The notes beneath the pieces were generated by a model, which did no database searches, was not told where the DNA came from, and worked only from the letters and a program-made list of their open reading frames with translations. This document shows, one piece after another, positions 34,172 through 42,815 of a DNA stretch of 64,000 nucleotides; positions within the stretch are counted from its first letter, which is position 1; the number at the start of each line of letters is the position of its first letter. Origin of the DNA: Tateyamaria omphalii (GTDB taxonomy: Bacteria; Pseudomonadota; Alphaproteobacteria; Rhodobacterales; Rhodobacteraceae); the NCBI RefSeq assembly GCF_001969365.1, contig NZ_CP019312.1:3626001-3690000 (forward strand), read 5' to 3'. A program made the translations under genes and the position numbers.

Positions 34172-34990
34172 ATGCTTGATCAGGCCGAAGGATACATCAC
34201 CGCCGATGGTCGCAAGATCGGTGCCGTGGTGATGGAGATGAAGAACATCACCCTGCGCTTTGGCGGGGTGGAGGCGATCAAGGACATCTCCTTTGACATT
34301 CGCGAGGGTGAGATCCGGGCCATCATCGGACCGAACGGAGCGGGTAAATCCTCAATGCTGAATGTCATCTCCGGGTTCTACATCCCGCAAGAGGGGCAGG
34401 TATACTACAAAGGCGCGCCGCGCCCGCCGATGAAGCCCTTTGAAGTGGCCCGGCAGGGGATCGCGCGCACCTTTCAGAACATCGCGCTGTTTGAGGGGAT
34501 GACCGTTCTGGACAACGTGATGACCGGGCGGCTGACCCATATGAAGACGGGTCTGTTCGGGCAGGCGATCTGGAAAGGCAAGGCCGAGGCGGAAGAGACC
34601 GCCAATCGGGAAGTGGCCGAGAAGATCATTGATTTTCTTGAGATTCAGGCCATTCGGAAGACCCCGGTGGCGCGCCTGCCCTATGGGTTGAAAAAGCGTG
34701 TGGAACTGGCGCGGGCGCTTGCGGCCGAGCCGTCGCTTTTGCTGCTGGACGAGCCGATGGCGGGCATGAACGTGGAGGAGAAAGAGGACATGAGCCGCTT
34801 TATTCTGGACGTGAATGACGAATTTGGGACGACCATTGCGCTGATCGAGCATGACATGGGCGTGGTCATGGATCTGTCGGACCGGGTTGTCGTGATGGAT
34901 TACGGCAAGAAGATCGGTGATGGCACGCCGGACGAGGTCCGCAATAATCAGGACGTGATCGACGCCTATCTTGGGGTTTCGCATGATTGA
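34172..34990 (+). CDS. Branched-chain-type ABC transporter ATPase (LivG-like)
   Basis: A 272-residue ATPase. Walker A GPNGAGKSS near 49, the long LivG-type insertion around TGRLTHMKTGLFGQAIWKGK, signature LPYGLKKRVELARAL and Walker B LLLLDEPMAGMN. ATG at 34172 with GGAGG 6 bases upstream. It pairs with the LivF-like ATPase at 39595 to power uptake through the LivH- and LivM-like permeases. The 18-residue leader before the first strand is longer than in E. coli LivG but common in this subgroup. A short secreted-protein gene overlaps its end. Confidence 0.92.
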   Translation: MLDQAEGYITADGRKIGAVVMEMKNITLRFGGVEAIKDISFDIREGEIRAIIGPNGAGKSSMLNVISGFYIPQEGQVYYKGAPRPPMKPFEVARQGIARTFQNIALFEGMTVLDNVMTGRLTHMKTGLFGQAIWKGKAEAEETANREVAEKIIDFLEIQAIRKTPVARLPYGLKKRVELARALAAEPSLLLLDEPMAGMNVEEKEDMSRFILDVNDEFGTTIALIEHDMGVVMDLSDRVVVMDYGKKIGDGTPDEVRNNQDVIDAYLGVSHD

Positions 34991-35174
34991 TCGGGTGCTT
35001 GCAGGATTTTTGGCGGCGCTGGTCTGTACAGGCGCGGCCCATGCACAGGACAAGGCGGCGTTCGATGCCGGTCTGGGGGACTGCGCCCGCTACATCACGG
35101 CCAAGCCGGTTGTTGCCTGGGCCTTTCAGACGGCACCTGCCGCGCTCTGCACCTCAACGGGATGGAAAGGGTAA
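34983..35174 (+). CDS. Short secreted peptide within the transporter operon
   Basis: A 63-residue protein starting MIDRVLAGFLAALVCTG with an AHA cleavage site near residue 21, leaving a mature part of about 42 residues with two Cys that could form a disulfide (GDCARYITAK, ALCTSTGWKG). It overlaps the livG end by 8 bases and ends 3 bases before livH, so it is translated as part of the operon. No family is recognised. Periplasmic location is inferred from the signal peptide; an accessory role to the binding protein is speculation. Confidence 0.65.
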   Translation: MIDRVLAGFLAALVCTGAAHAQDKAAFDAGLGDCARYITAKPVVAWAFQTAPAALCTSTGWKG

Positions 35175-35177
35175 ATC

Positions 35178-36209
35178 ATGTCCGACCAACTGATCTATGC
35201 CAGTGAGGTGTTCCTGAACGGTCTCATGGCCGGGGTGCTTTATGCCCTCGTGGCGCTTGGCTTTGTCCTGATCTTCAAAGCGTCGGGCATCTTCAACTTT
35301 GCCCAAGGGGTCATGGCGCTGTTTGCGGCCATGACGCTGGTGGGCATCCAGAACGGACAGGTGCCCTTTGCCCACCTGATCAACGCCGTCTTTGGCACCG
35401 ATATCCACTATTTCGGGTGGGAGGTGCATTCGATCCTTGCCATTCTGCTGACGGTTGTCGTGATGATCTTGCTCGCCTGGATGGTGCAGCGCTTTATCTT
35501 CAAGCATCTGGTGGGGCAGGAGCCGATCATCCTGTTCATGGCGACCATCGGTCTGGCCTATCTGCTCGAAGGGGTGGCGGACCTGATGTGGGGGTCCGAG
35601 ATCAAGAAGTTGGATGTGTGTCTGGCCGAAGGCACGTGCCTGCCGCAGGGCATCAACCTTGCCATCGACGAGGCGACGTTCAACCTGTTTGGCTACGGGT
35701 TCTTTATCGACAATCTGGACATCACGGCGACGATCATCGCGATCCTGCTGGTGACGGCTCTGGTGATCTTTTCGCAATACACCAAGCAGGGGCGCGCGAT
35801 GCGGGCCGTGGCGGATGACCACCAGGCCGCGCTCAGCGTGGGCGTGTCACTGAACTACATCTGGATACTCGTGTGGTCCGTTGCGGGCTTTGTCGCGCTG
35901 GTCGCGGGCATCATGTGGGGTGCGAAATCGGGCGTGCAGTTTTCGCTGTCGTTGATTGCGTTGAAGGCGCTGCCGGTGCTGATGCTGGGCGGCTTTACCT
36001 CCATCCCCGGGGCCATTGTTGGTGGCTTGATTATTGGCGTGGGCGAGAAGCTGTTCGAATTCTTCATGTCCTCCAGCGATCTGGCTGGGGCGCTCTTTGG
36101 CTTTACCATGAACGCGACCGAGAACTGGTTTGCCTACGTTCTGGCGCTGATCTTCCTTGTCTTCCGTCCGCAGGGCCTGTTCGGGGAGAAGATCATTGAG
36201 CGGGTCTAA
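35178..36209 (+). CDS. Branched-chain-type ABC transporter permease (LivH-like)
   Basis: A 343-residue permease with about eight hydrophobic helices: FLNGLMAGVLYALVALGFVL at the start (the LivH hallmark), FNFAQGVMAL near 40, and SVGVSLNYIWILVW plus PVLMLGGFTSIPGAIVGGL in the coupling region. It forms the membrane channel with the LivM-like permease. It is longer than E. coli LivH because of a loop around 145-175 holding two Cys (DVCLAEGTCL). It is co-transcribed with the preceding ATPase and peptide gene; the next gene overlaps its end by 14 bases. Confidence 0.92.
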   Translation: MSDQLIYASEVFLNGLMAGVLYALVALGFVLIFKASGIFNFAQGVMALFAAMTLVGIQNGQVPFAHLINAVFGTDIHYFGWEVHSILAILLTVVVMILLAWMVQRFIFKHLVGQEPIILFMATIGLAYLLEGVADLMWGSEIKKLDVCLAEGTCLPQGINLAIDEATFNLFGYGFFIDNLDITATIIAILLVTALVIFSQYTKQGRAMRAVADDHQAALSVGVSLNYIWILVWSVAGFVALVAGIMWGAKSGVQFSLSLIALKALPVLMLGGFTSIPGAIVGGLIIGVGEKLFEFFMSSSDLAGALFGFTMNATENWFAYVLALIFLVFRPQGLFGEKIIERV

Positions 36210-36621
36210 GGCGTGCCGATTGTTGCCGGCTGCGCTTATTGCGATCTCCGTCACGAGCGCTGCATGGGCCAGTTGCAGCCCCATTGACGACCCGGAAGCC
36301 CTTGCGGATTTGGAGCGGTTCAAAACCTTGGTCACCGACGGTGAATTCGGTACCGCGATGCTGCCCTTCGAAATCTCGCAAAGCGCCAAGACACAGCTTG
36401 TCGGCGGCCTGGAGGCGGTTGCCCCGAACGGGTTCGAGGACTGCACCACGATAAAGCGTGTCCGTCAAAGCGACCACTTCATTTCAGAGATCTTTATGAC
36501 CGAAGCCGACGGAAAGGTGCTGTATTGGGCCATCTCGGGTCAAATTCGCCGCGGCAGCTTTCGGATGATCAACTTCAACTATTCAGACAGGTTCGAAGAC
36601 TTCCGGGAGCTGATGTACTGA
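36196..36621 (+). CDS. Secreted protein in the transporter operon, unrecognised
   Basis: A 141-residue protein. The start is the TTG at 36196, with GGGGAGAA 5 bases upstream, inside the last codons of the livH-like gene. The N-terminus LSGSKACRLLPAALIAISV is a signal peptide ending at AWA. The mature part holds two Cys (SCSP and EDCTT) and ends FEDFRELMY. No family recognised. Translational coupling to the permease points to a periplasmic or surface accessory role. Confidence 0.65.
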   Translation: MSGSKACRLLPAALIAISVTSAAWASCSPIDDPEALADLERFKTLVTDGEFGTAMLPFEISQSAKTQLVGGLEAVAPNGFEDCTTIKRVRQSDHFISEIFMTEADGKVLYWAISGQIRRGSFRMINFNYSDRFEDFRELMY

Positions 36622-36634
36622 TGCCCGTTGTTCG

Positions 36635-36964
36635 TCACCCTTGGTCCAATTGTCTGAACAGCGCGACGGTCAGTGCGGCCAGCACCGTGATCGACAGTGT
36701 CATGGCCAGCATGATGTCGCCCGTCAGCACGAGAGTGGTGCCTGCACAGAGCGTCAGCACGAAAATGCACAAGAGCAGCGTCTGGCTCAGCCGGGATTGT
36801 ACCCGCGCCGGTGGTTCGCGCGCAGGTGTTTCAACCAGCACGTCGTCAACGTCCGGTATCGCTTCGAACAGCTTTGCCTTTTCTGCTGCCAGGTCGACAG
36901 CATTCAACTCACCCCGCGCATGCGCGGCATCGAGACGACGGATGTCGTCCAGAATTGCGGTCAT
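36635..36964 (-). CDS. Small two-helix membrane protein
   Basis: A 109-residue protein: an N-terminal helical, SHOCT-like segment (ILDDIRRLDAAHARGELNAVDLAAEK), a polar linker, then two hydrophobic helices (about 62-78 and 82-100). GGAG lies 8 bases upstream of the ATG at 36964. It is on the strand opposite the transporter operon and physically splits livH from livM. Function unknown; a longer open frame upstream on this strand is a shadow of livM. Confidence 0.65.
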   Translation of the reverse strand: MTAILDDIRRLDAAHARGELNAVDLAAEKAKLFEAIPDVDDVLVETPAREPPARVQSRLSQTLLLCIFVLTLCAGTTLVLTGDIMLAMTLSITVLAALTVALFRQLDQG

Positions 36965-37090
36965 AGATCCCACTCCATTTACCCGCGCCCAGTGTGCAAC
37001 GGCGATTGGGGCGAAATGTGGCAAAACAGGAAAACTGCGGATGGTGGTAAAGCGCGCGTTCACCAAAGACGCGGCAGAGGGAGAAAGCTG

Positions 37091-38167
37091 ATGTTCTATC
37101 GTGAGGCAGGCGATTTTTCGACCACATATCCGCAGGATAGCCAGACCTTCCCGATCAAGTTCGACCGCTATCGCTACTATGTCGTGCTGGCGGTGGCCGT
37201 GTTGGTCATGCCCTTCGTGATGACGGATTATCTGGTCAATTCGATCTTTCTGCCGTTTTTGATCTACGCGATCGCGGCGATTGGGCTGAATATTCTGACC
37301 GGATATTGCGGGCAGGTGAGCCTTGGCACCGGCGGTTTCATGGCCGTGGGCGCCTATGCCTGCTACAAGCTGATGACGGCCTTTCCGGATGTGAATATTT
37401 TCTTCCATGTGATCCTGGCCGGGGGCATCACGGCGATGGTTGGGACGCTTTTCGGCCTGCCATCGCTGCGCATCAAAGGGTTCTACTTGGCCGTCGCCAC
37501 GTTGGCGGCGCAGTTCTTCCTTGTCTGGCTCTTCAACAAGGTGTCGTGGTTCTACAACTACTCCGCGTCTGGCCAGATCAACGCGCCGGAACGCACGGTG
37601 TTCGGCATCGAAGTGACCGGCCCGAACACCGAAGCCTGGGCCACCTACCTGTTCTGTCTGGTCTTTACGGTCGGCGCTGCGATCCTGGCGCGCAACCTGA
37701 CCCGTGGGTCGGTGGGCCGGGAATGGATGGCCATCCGCGACATGGATATCGCAGCCGAGATTATCGGGGTGAACCCGCTGCGCGCCAAGCTGACCGCCTT
37801 TGCCGTGTCGTCGTTCTTTGTGGGCATATCGGGCGCCTTGTTCTTTGCCGTCTATCTAGGCGCGGTCGAGGTGGGCGAAGTGTTTGGCATCACCAAGTCG
37901 TTCCTGGTCTTGTTCATGATCATCATTGGTGGGCTGGGCTCGATCTTCGGCTCTTTTGCGGGGGCTGCGTTCCTTGTTGTCCTGCCTGTGGTGCTCAAGA
38001 TCGTGGGCGTGGACCTTCTGGGCTGGCCCACCGACATCGTGGCGCATTTCCAGCTTGTGATCGTCGGCGGGCTGATCATCCTGTTCCTGATCCTGGAACC
38101 GCACGGGCTGGCGCAACTGTGGCGCGTGGCCAAGGAGAAGTTGAGATTGTGGCCGTTCCCGCATTAG
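37091..38167 (+). CDS. Branched-chain-type ABC transporter permease (LivM-like)
   Basis: A 358-residue permease with about nine hydrophobic helices and the LivM signature GLNILTGYCGQVSLGTGGFMAVGAY near 73, the coupling block IRDMDIAAEIIGVNPLRAKLTAF near 220 and GGLGSIFGSFAGAAF near 282. GGGAGAAA precedes the ATG at 37091. It is the partner of the LivH-like permease and lies 76 bases upstream of the binding-protein gene. The opposite-strand membrane gene before it means a separate promoter may serve the livM half. Confidence 0.92.
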   Translation: MFYREAGDFSTTYPQDSQTFPIKFDRYRYYVVLAVAVLVMPFVMTDYLVNSIFLPFLIYAIAAIGLNILTGYCGQVSLGTGGFMAVGAYACYKLMTAFPDVNIFFHVILAGGITAMVGTLFGLPSLRIKGFYLAVATLAAQFFLVWLFNKVSWFYNYSASGQINAPERTVFGIEVTGPNTEAWATYLFCLVFTVGAAILARNLTRGSVGREWMAIRDMDIAAEIIGVNPLRAKLTAFAVSSFFVGISGALFFAVYLGAVEVGEVFGITKSFLVLFMIIIGGLGSIFGSFAGAAFLVVLPVVLKIVGVDLLGWPTDIVAHFQLVIVGGLIILFLILEPHGLAQLWRVAKEKLRLWPFPH

Positions 38168-38243
38168 GGCGCGACCGTAGGGTGTGCGTTTTTCGCGCAC
38201 CGCACCGAAGACATCGGAATAAAACCATAGGGAGGAAACACCG

Positions 38244-39518
38244 ATGAACTACAAATTAGGCACCTACGCCGTCGCCGCCATGATGGCTGCAAGCCCCGTG
38301 ATGGCGGACCTCGTGTTCCCGTCGCTCAGCTACCGGACCGGCCCATATGCGGCGGGGGGTATCCCCTTTGCGGATGGCTATGCTGATTACTTCACCCTGC
38401 TGAACGAACGCGATGGCGGTATCGGCGGCGTGGAAACCCGCGTGCTGGAATGCGAGACGGGCTACAACACGGAAAAGGGTGTGGAATGCTATGAAGCGAC
38501 CAAGGGCGAGGGCAGCCTTGTCTATCAACCCCTGTCGACCGGCATCACCTACCAGCTGATCCCCAAGACAACCGCTGACGGCATCCCCATGCACACGATG
38601 GGCTATGGCCGGACCTCTGCCGCCAACGGTTCGGTCTTCAGCCATACGTTCAACTACCCCGCCAACTACTGGAACGGGGCGTCGGGTGCCATCAACTACC
38701 TGATGAGCCAGGGTGACATCGCGGGCAAGAAGATTGCGCTGGTCTACCACAACTCCGCCTATGGCAAGGAGCCGATCCGCACGCTCGAAGAGTTGTCGGA
38801 AAAGCACGGGTTCGAGCTGATGCTGGTGGCCGTCGATCACCCCGGTCAGGAGCAGAAGTCCCAATGGCTGCAGATCCGCCGTGAGCGTCCCGATAATGTC
38901 ATCATGTATGGCTGGGGCGTGATGAACCAGGTGGCCATTCAGGAAGCCGCCAACATCCGGTATCCGATGGAGAACTTCATCGGCATCTGGTGGTCCGGGT
39001 CGGAGAACGACGTGCTGCCCGCGGGTGACGCGGCCAATGGCTACAAGGCGCTGACATTCCACGGTGTGGGCAGCGACTTCCCCGTGTTTGACGACATTCA
39101 GGAACATGTCGTGGACAAGGGGCTGGCCGCCGGTGCAGGTGATCAGATTGGCACGGTGCTCTACAACCGCGGCCTCTATGCCGCGATGCTGGCCGCCGAA
39201 GCTGCCAAGACTGCGCAAGAGATCCACGGTGAGGCCGAGATCACACCCGCGATGATGCGCGACGGCATGGAAGCGCTGGAGATCACCGAAGCCAAGATGA
39301 CCGAACTGGGTCTGCCGGGCTTTGGTCCGTCCTTCAGCGTGTCGTGCGAAAACCATGGGGGGCCGGGCCTGATCGGCATGACCCAGTGGGATGCGTCGGC
39401 AGGCACTTGGTCGCTGATCTCCGACTTCTCGGAGACGGATATGGAGGTCATCCAGCCTCTGATTGACGAGGACAGCGCGTCCTACGCCAGCGAGAACAAC
39501 ATCGAAGCGGGCTGCTAA
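38244..39518 (+). CDS. Branched-chain-type ABC transporter substrate-binding protein
   Basis: A 424-residue periplasmic protein of the Leu/Ile/Val-binding (Peripla_BP_6) fold: signal peptide to VMA near residue 22, then YRTGPYAAGGIPFADGYADY with the substrate-loop region and ALVYHNSAYGKEP between lobes. AGGGAGGAAA lies a few bases before the ATG. It is larger than E. coli LivJ and has Cys pairs (LECETG, VECYE). Together with the CoA ligases it probably binds an aromatic or fatty carboxylate rather than an amino acid; that is inference. Confidence 0.9.
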   Translation: MNYKLGTYAVAAMMAASPVMADLVFPSLSYRTGPYAAGGIPFADGYADYFTLLNERDGGIGGVETRVLECETGYNTEKGVECYEATKGEGSLVYQPLSTGITYQLIPKTTADGIPMHTMGYGRTSAANGSVFSHTFNYPANYWNGASGAINYLMSQGDIAGKKIALVYHNSAYGKEPIRTLEELSEKHGFELMLVAVDHPGQEQKSQWLQIRRERPDNVIMYGWGVMNQVAIQEAANIRYPMENFIGIWWSGSENDVLPAGDAANGYKALTFHGVGSDFPVFDDIQEHVVDKGLAAGAGDQIGTVLYNRGLYAAMLAAEAAKTAQEIHGEAEITPAMMRDGMEALEITEAKMTELGLPGFGPSFSVSCENHGGPGLIGMTQWDASAGTWSLISDFSETDMEVIQPLIDEDSASYASENNIEAGC

Positions 39519-39594
39519 GCCCCAAGCCCCGGCGGCGGCACCCGCTGCCGCCGGGGGTGTGCATATTTTTGGAACAATGAAGGTGGCCCACGCT

Positions 39595-40419
39595 ATGTTG
39601 GATGCCGAGACGCAGACCGAGACCGTTCTTGAGGTCAACAATATCGAGGTGATCTACAACCACGTGATCCTCGTGTTGAAGGGCGTGTCGCTTAAGGTGC
39701 CCAAGGGCGGAATCACGGCCCTGCTGGGCGGCAATGGCGCGGGCAAGACCACGACGCTCAAAGCCATTTCGGGGCTGCTTGCAAGCGAGCGGGGTGAGGT
39801 GACCAAGGGGTCCATCCTGCACAACGGCGAGAACACAGCCGAAAAGGACCCCGCCGACCTGGTCAAGCGCGGCGTGGTGCAGGTGATGGAAGGGCGCCAC
39901 TGTTTCGAGCACCTGACGGTGGAAGAGAACCTGTTGACCGGAGCATACACGCGGTCTGACGGCAAGGGTGCTGTCGCCGCCGATCTTGAAATGGTCTACA
40001 ACTATTTCCCGCGTTTGCGCGAACGCCGGAAATCTCAGGCAGGCTATACCTCGGGTGGCGAGCAGCAGATGACTGCGATTGGTCGCGCGCTGATGTCCCG
40101 GCCCGAAACCATCCTGCTGGACGAGCCTTCGATGGGGCTCGCGCCGCAGCTGGTCGAACAGATCTTTGGCATCGTGAAATCGGTGAACGAGAATGAGGGC
40201 GTGACGTTCCTGTTGGCCGAGCAGAACACCAACGTCGCCCTGCGGTTCGCCCATTATGGCTATATTCTTGAGAGTGGCCGCGTGGTGATGGACGGGCCTG
40301 CGGCTGAGTTGCGTGAGAACCCGGATGTGAAGGAATTCTACCTCGGCATGTCGGACGAGGGGCGCAAGTCCTTCCGCGATGTGCGGTCCTATCGTCGCCG
40401 CAAACGGTGGCTGAGCTAA
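39595..40419 (+). CDS. Branched-chain-type ABC transporter ATPase (LivF-like)
   Basis: A 274-residue ATPase: LEVNNIEVIYNHVILVLKGVS, Walker A GGNGAGKTT near 44, the LivF block VMEGRHCFEHLTVEENL, signature TSGGEQQM and Walker B ILLDEPSMGLAP. The start is taken at the ATG at 39595 with AAGGTGG 8 bases upstream; an ATG at 39577 adding six residues is the alternative. It follows the binding-protein gene and completes the five-part importer. A basic tail (SYRRRKRW) extends beyond the usual LivF end. Confidence 0.9.
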   Translation: MLDAETQTETVLEVNNIEVIYNHVILVLKGVSLKVPKGGITALLGGNGAGKTTTLKAISGLLASERGEVTKGSILHNGENTAEKDPADLVKRGVVQVMEGRHCFEHLTVEENLLTGAYTRSDGKGAVAADLEMVYNYFPRLRERRKSQAGYTSGGEQQMTAIGRALMSRPETILLDEPSMGLAPQLVEQIFGIVKSVNENEGVTFLLAEQNTNVALRFAHYGYILESGRVVMDGPAAELRENPDVKEFYLGMSDEGRKSFRDVRSYRRRKRWLS

Positions 40420-40431
40420 GGGAGTTTGGAC

Positions 40432-40812
40432 GTGAAGCGATTTGTTTTGACCGCAGCCGCCCTGTTGATGGCCAGCACCGCTTGGGCGCAGGATATCGAA
40501 CGCGAAGAAATCCGCCGCGCCGCCGTGCCGGGATCGGACACGATGGAAGTGGTCGTGTTCCGTCTGACTGTGCCTGTGGGGGCGACCATTCCGCTGCACA
40601 CGCATCCCGGTGACGAGCACACCGTTGTGGTGACCGATGCGCGGGCCGAGGCGCCCAATGGCAACATCGTCGAGTTCGCCGTCGGCACGCCGCTCTATTT
40701 TCCCGAAGGGCAGGTGCATGGCGGTCTGACCAATGTGGGCGCCGCGCCGATGGTGGCGATCACCACCTTTGTCGTGCGGAAGGGTGAGCCGCTCACCGTT
40801 CTGGCGAACTGA
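40432..40812 (+). CDS. Secreted cupin-domain protein
   Basis: A 126-residue protein with signal peptide (MKRFVLTAAALLMASTAWA) and a single cupin barrel: IPLHTHPGDEH holds the first metal His/His/Glu set and FPEGQVHGGLTNVG the second-motif His. The start is the GTG at 40432 with AAGGGAG 7 bases upstream. It follows the LivF gene by 12 bases and precedes a 95-residue gene by one base, so it belongs to the operon. Periplasmic location is unusual for a cupin; metal binding and possible ring-cleaving or sensing roles are open. Confidence 0.78.
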   Translation: MKRFVLTAAALLMASTAWAQDIEREEIRRAAVPGSDTMEVVVFRLTVPVGATIPLHTHPGDEHTVVVTDARAEAPNGNIVEFAVGTPLYFPEGQVHGGLTNVGAAPMVAITTFVVRKGEPLTVLAN

Positions 40813-40813
40813 C

Positions 40814-41101
40814 ATGGACAAGGTCGCCTGCCGCACCCCGGCCGAAGGGCGGGATGGGATCACGAACATCCCGGCCTGGAAGTTCGACGTGGTGCGCGGT
40901 GCGATCCTTGGGGCGCTGGAATGTGGCCCGATCCTGTACAAAGACCTCAATGCGGCGGTGCAGGCGCGGTTGGATGACCAGACCCTTGCCGATCTCGGCA
41001 AGCTGGGGTGGCACGTGGTTACGGTCAAATTGGAAATGGAAGTGCGGGGCGAGATCGCGCGCCTCGATGTCAAAGGTCCGCAACAGATCAAGGCGGTATG
41101 A
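40814..41101 (+). CDS. Small DUF6958-like protein
   Basis: A 95-residue soluble protein with a winged-helix-like pattern: WKFDVVRGAILGALECGPILYKDL, then LGKLGWHVVTVKLEMEVRGEIARLD. The GW-VVTVKL-ME-RG-I run resembles the DUF6958 group as I remember it, but the link is not certain. It begins one base after the cupin stop and overlaps the next ligase by ATGA, so it is firmly part of the operon. The wing-like end allows DNA binding, which is not shown. Confidence 0.65.
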   Translation: MDKVACRTPAEGRDGITNIPAWKFDVVRGAILGALECGPILYKDLNAAVQARLDDQTLADLGKLGWHVVTVKLEMEVRGEIARLDVKGPQQIKAV

Positions 41102-42312
41102 AACAGATGCTGGACAAAGTGTATTACGACGACCTCGAAACCCGCTCCTCCGACGCGCGCCACGCCGCCCAGCTTGAGGCGGTGAACGCCCAGCTTGCTC
41201 GCGTGGCCGAGGCGGCGGGCAATTGCCTGCCCGACATCGGCAAGTTGAAATACCTCGATGACCTCGCCCACCTGCCCGTCCTGCGCAAATCGGAACTGGC
41301 CAAATGGCAGGCTGAAAAGCCGCCCTTTGGTGGCATCCCGGTGTCGAACATCGCCCATGTCTTCCAATCTCCCGGCCCCATCTATGAACCCGGGGGCATC
41401 AGCCACGACTGGTGGCGCATGGGCCGCTTCCTGCATGCCGCTGGGTTCGGGCCGGGTGACGTGGTGCAGAATTGCTTTGGCTATCATCTTACGCCTGCAG
41501 GCATGATCTTTGAAAACGGGGCTCGGGCCGTGGGTGCGAAAGTGCTGCCTGCCGGTACGGGCCAGACCGAATTGCAGGTGACGGCCGCACGCGATGTGGG
41601 CACGACGGCCTATGCCGGAACGCCGGATTACCTGAAGGTGATCCTCGACAAGGCGGCCGAGATGGGCGTCGAACTCCAAATCACCAAGGCGGCGGTGGGC
41701 GGCGGTGCGCTCTTCCCCTCGCTGCGCCAGGAATACGCGGATCGCGGTGTCACCTGCATGCAGTCCTATGCGACCGCCGACCTCGGCAACATCGCCTACG
41801 AATCCTCTGCCCTCGAAGGCATGATCGTGGACGAAGGCGTGATCGTGGAAATCGTCACCCCCGGCACCGGTGATCCAGTGGCACCGGGTGAGGTGGGTGA
41901 GGTGATCGTCACCTCCCTCAACCCAGATTACCCGCTGATCCGTTTTGCCACCGGTGACATGAGTGCCGTGCTGCCCGGCTACAGCCCCTGTGGCCGCACC
42001 AACATGCGGATCAAGGGCTGGATGGGCCGCGCCGACCAGACGACCAAGATCAAGGGGATGTTCGTGCGTCCCGAACAGGTCGCGGCTTTGGTCGCCAAGC
42101 ATGAAGAAGTCACCCGCGCCCGTGTCATCGCGACCCGCCAAGGTGAACAGGACGCCATGACCGTGCAGATCGAAAGCCCGCGTGATGTGGCGGACGCCTA
42201 CGCGCAATCCATCACGGATACGCTCAAACTCAAGGGCACCATCGAAATTCACGCCCCCGGCAGCTTGCCGAAGGACGGCCTCGTGATCGAGGATCAGCGA
42301 AGCTACGACTAG
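41098..42312 (+). CDS. Phenylacetate-CoA ligase-like adenylate-forming enzyme
   Basis: A 404-residue member of the PaaK branch of ANL enzymes. YYDDLETRSSDAR at the N-terminus is the family opening, TAYAGTPDYL is the nucleotide-binding region, YGTADLG-equivalent is YATADLGNIAYE near 226, and the C-terminal domain has GRADQTTKIKGMFVRPEQV. It activates an aromatic or related acid to a CoA thioester. ATGA overlap couples it to the 95-residue gene. A second ligase in the operon beside the long-chain-type one is notable. Its exact substrate cannot be read off. Confidence 0.87.
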   Translation: MKQMLDKVYYDDLETRSSDARHAAQLEAVNAQLARVAEAAGNCLPDIGKLKYLDDLAHLPVLRKSELAKWQAEKPPFGGIPVSNIAHVFQSPGPIYEPGGISHDWWRMGRFLHAAGFGPGDVVQNCFGYHLTPAGMIFENGARAVGAKVLPAGTGQTELQVTAARDVGTTAYAGTPDYLKVILDKAAEMGVELQITKAAVGGGALFPSLRQEYADRGVTCMQSYATADLGNIAYESSALEGMIVDEGVIVEIVTPGTGDPVAPGEVGEVIVTSLNPDYPLIRFATGDMSAVLPGYSPCGRTNMRIKGWMGRADQTTKIKGMFVRPEQVAALVAKHEEVTRARVIATRQGEQDAMTVQIESPRDVADAYAQSITDTLKLKGTIEIHAPGSLPKDGLVIEDQRSYD

Positions 42313-42665
42313 TCGGTGATCAAGAGCGGCGCAAAGCCTCCATAGATCAGGCGCTTGCCATCAAAGGGCATCGGGTTCTGATCGGGTGCCATGCGCGGGT
42401 CCTCCATCACCTTGGCCCAGCCTGCATCCCGCGTGTCCTTGTCGGGCCAGACGATCCAGCCGAATGACACGGCCTCACCCTCCTTGGCAGCGACTGCCTT
42501 GTGCATTGAAGTCACCTCTCCGGCTGGCACGTCATCTTCCCACGCGTCTACAACCGTCTCAGCGCCGTATTCCTTGAAAATCGCGTGCTGTTGCTTCAGC
42601 CACGTGGCGTAGGCCTCTTTCCCATCTATAGGCACCGGTGCGAGGAAACCGTCGATGTAGGGCAT
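42309..42665 (-). CDS. DUF1428 family protein
   Basis: A 118-residue protein of the DUF1428 (YbaA-like, dimeric alpha-beta barrel) family: MPYIDGFLAPVPIDGKEAY at the start, VDAWEDDVPAGEVT near 42, FGWIVWPDKDTRDAGW near 70 and the MPFDGKRLIYGGF end block. AGGAG lies 8 bases before the ATG at 42665; an ATG six bases further upstream lies too close to that site. It is convergent with the PaaK-like gene, overlapping by 4 bases. Role unknown. Confidence 0.88.
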   Translation of the reverse strand: MPYIDGFLAPVPIDGKEAYATWLKQQHAIFKEYGAETVVDAWEDDVPAGEVTSMHKAVAAKEGEAVSFGWIVWPDKDTRDAGWAKVMEDPRMAPDQNPMPFDGKRLIYGGFAPLLITD

Positions 42666-42815
42666 GTCCATATCTCCTGTTTGCATGTGTGCACGGCATT
42701 CTACCACGTGCCTGATGCCCGATTGTGTCAGTTTTCGTCGGTGGCCCGCGCCAAACACTGGAAACCCGAGCGAAAACATAAGATAAGTCTCGAAGCTCAG
42801 AGCTTGGGAACACAC

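Noticed and set aside
39448..42252. Long minus-strand open frame across the LivF-like, cupin and PaaK-like genes
   Set aside because: Antisense shadow of well-supported genes with no motif or ribosome site.
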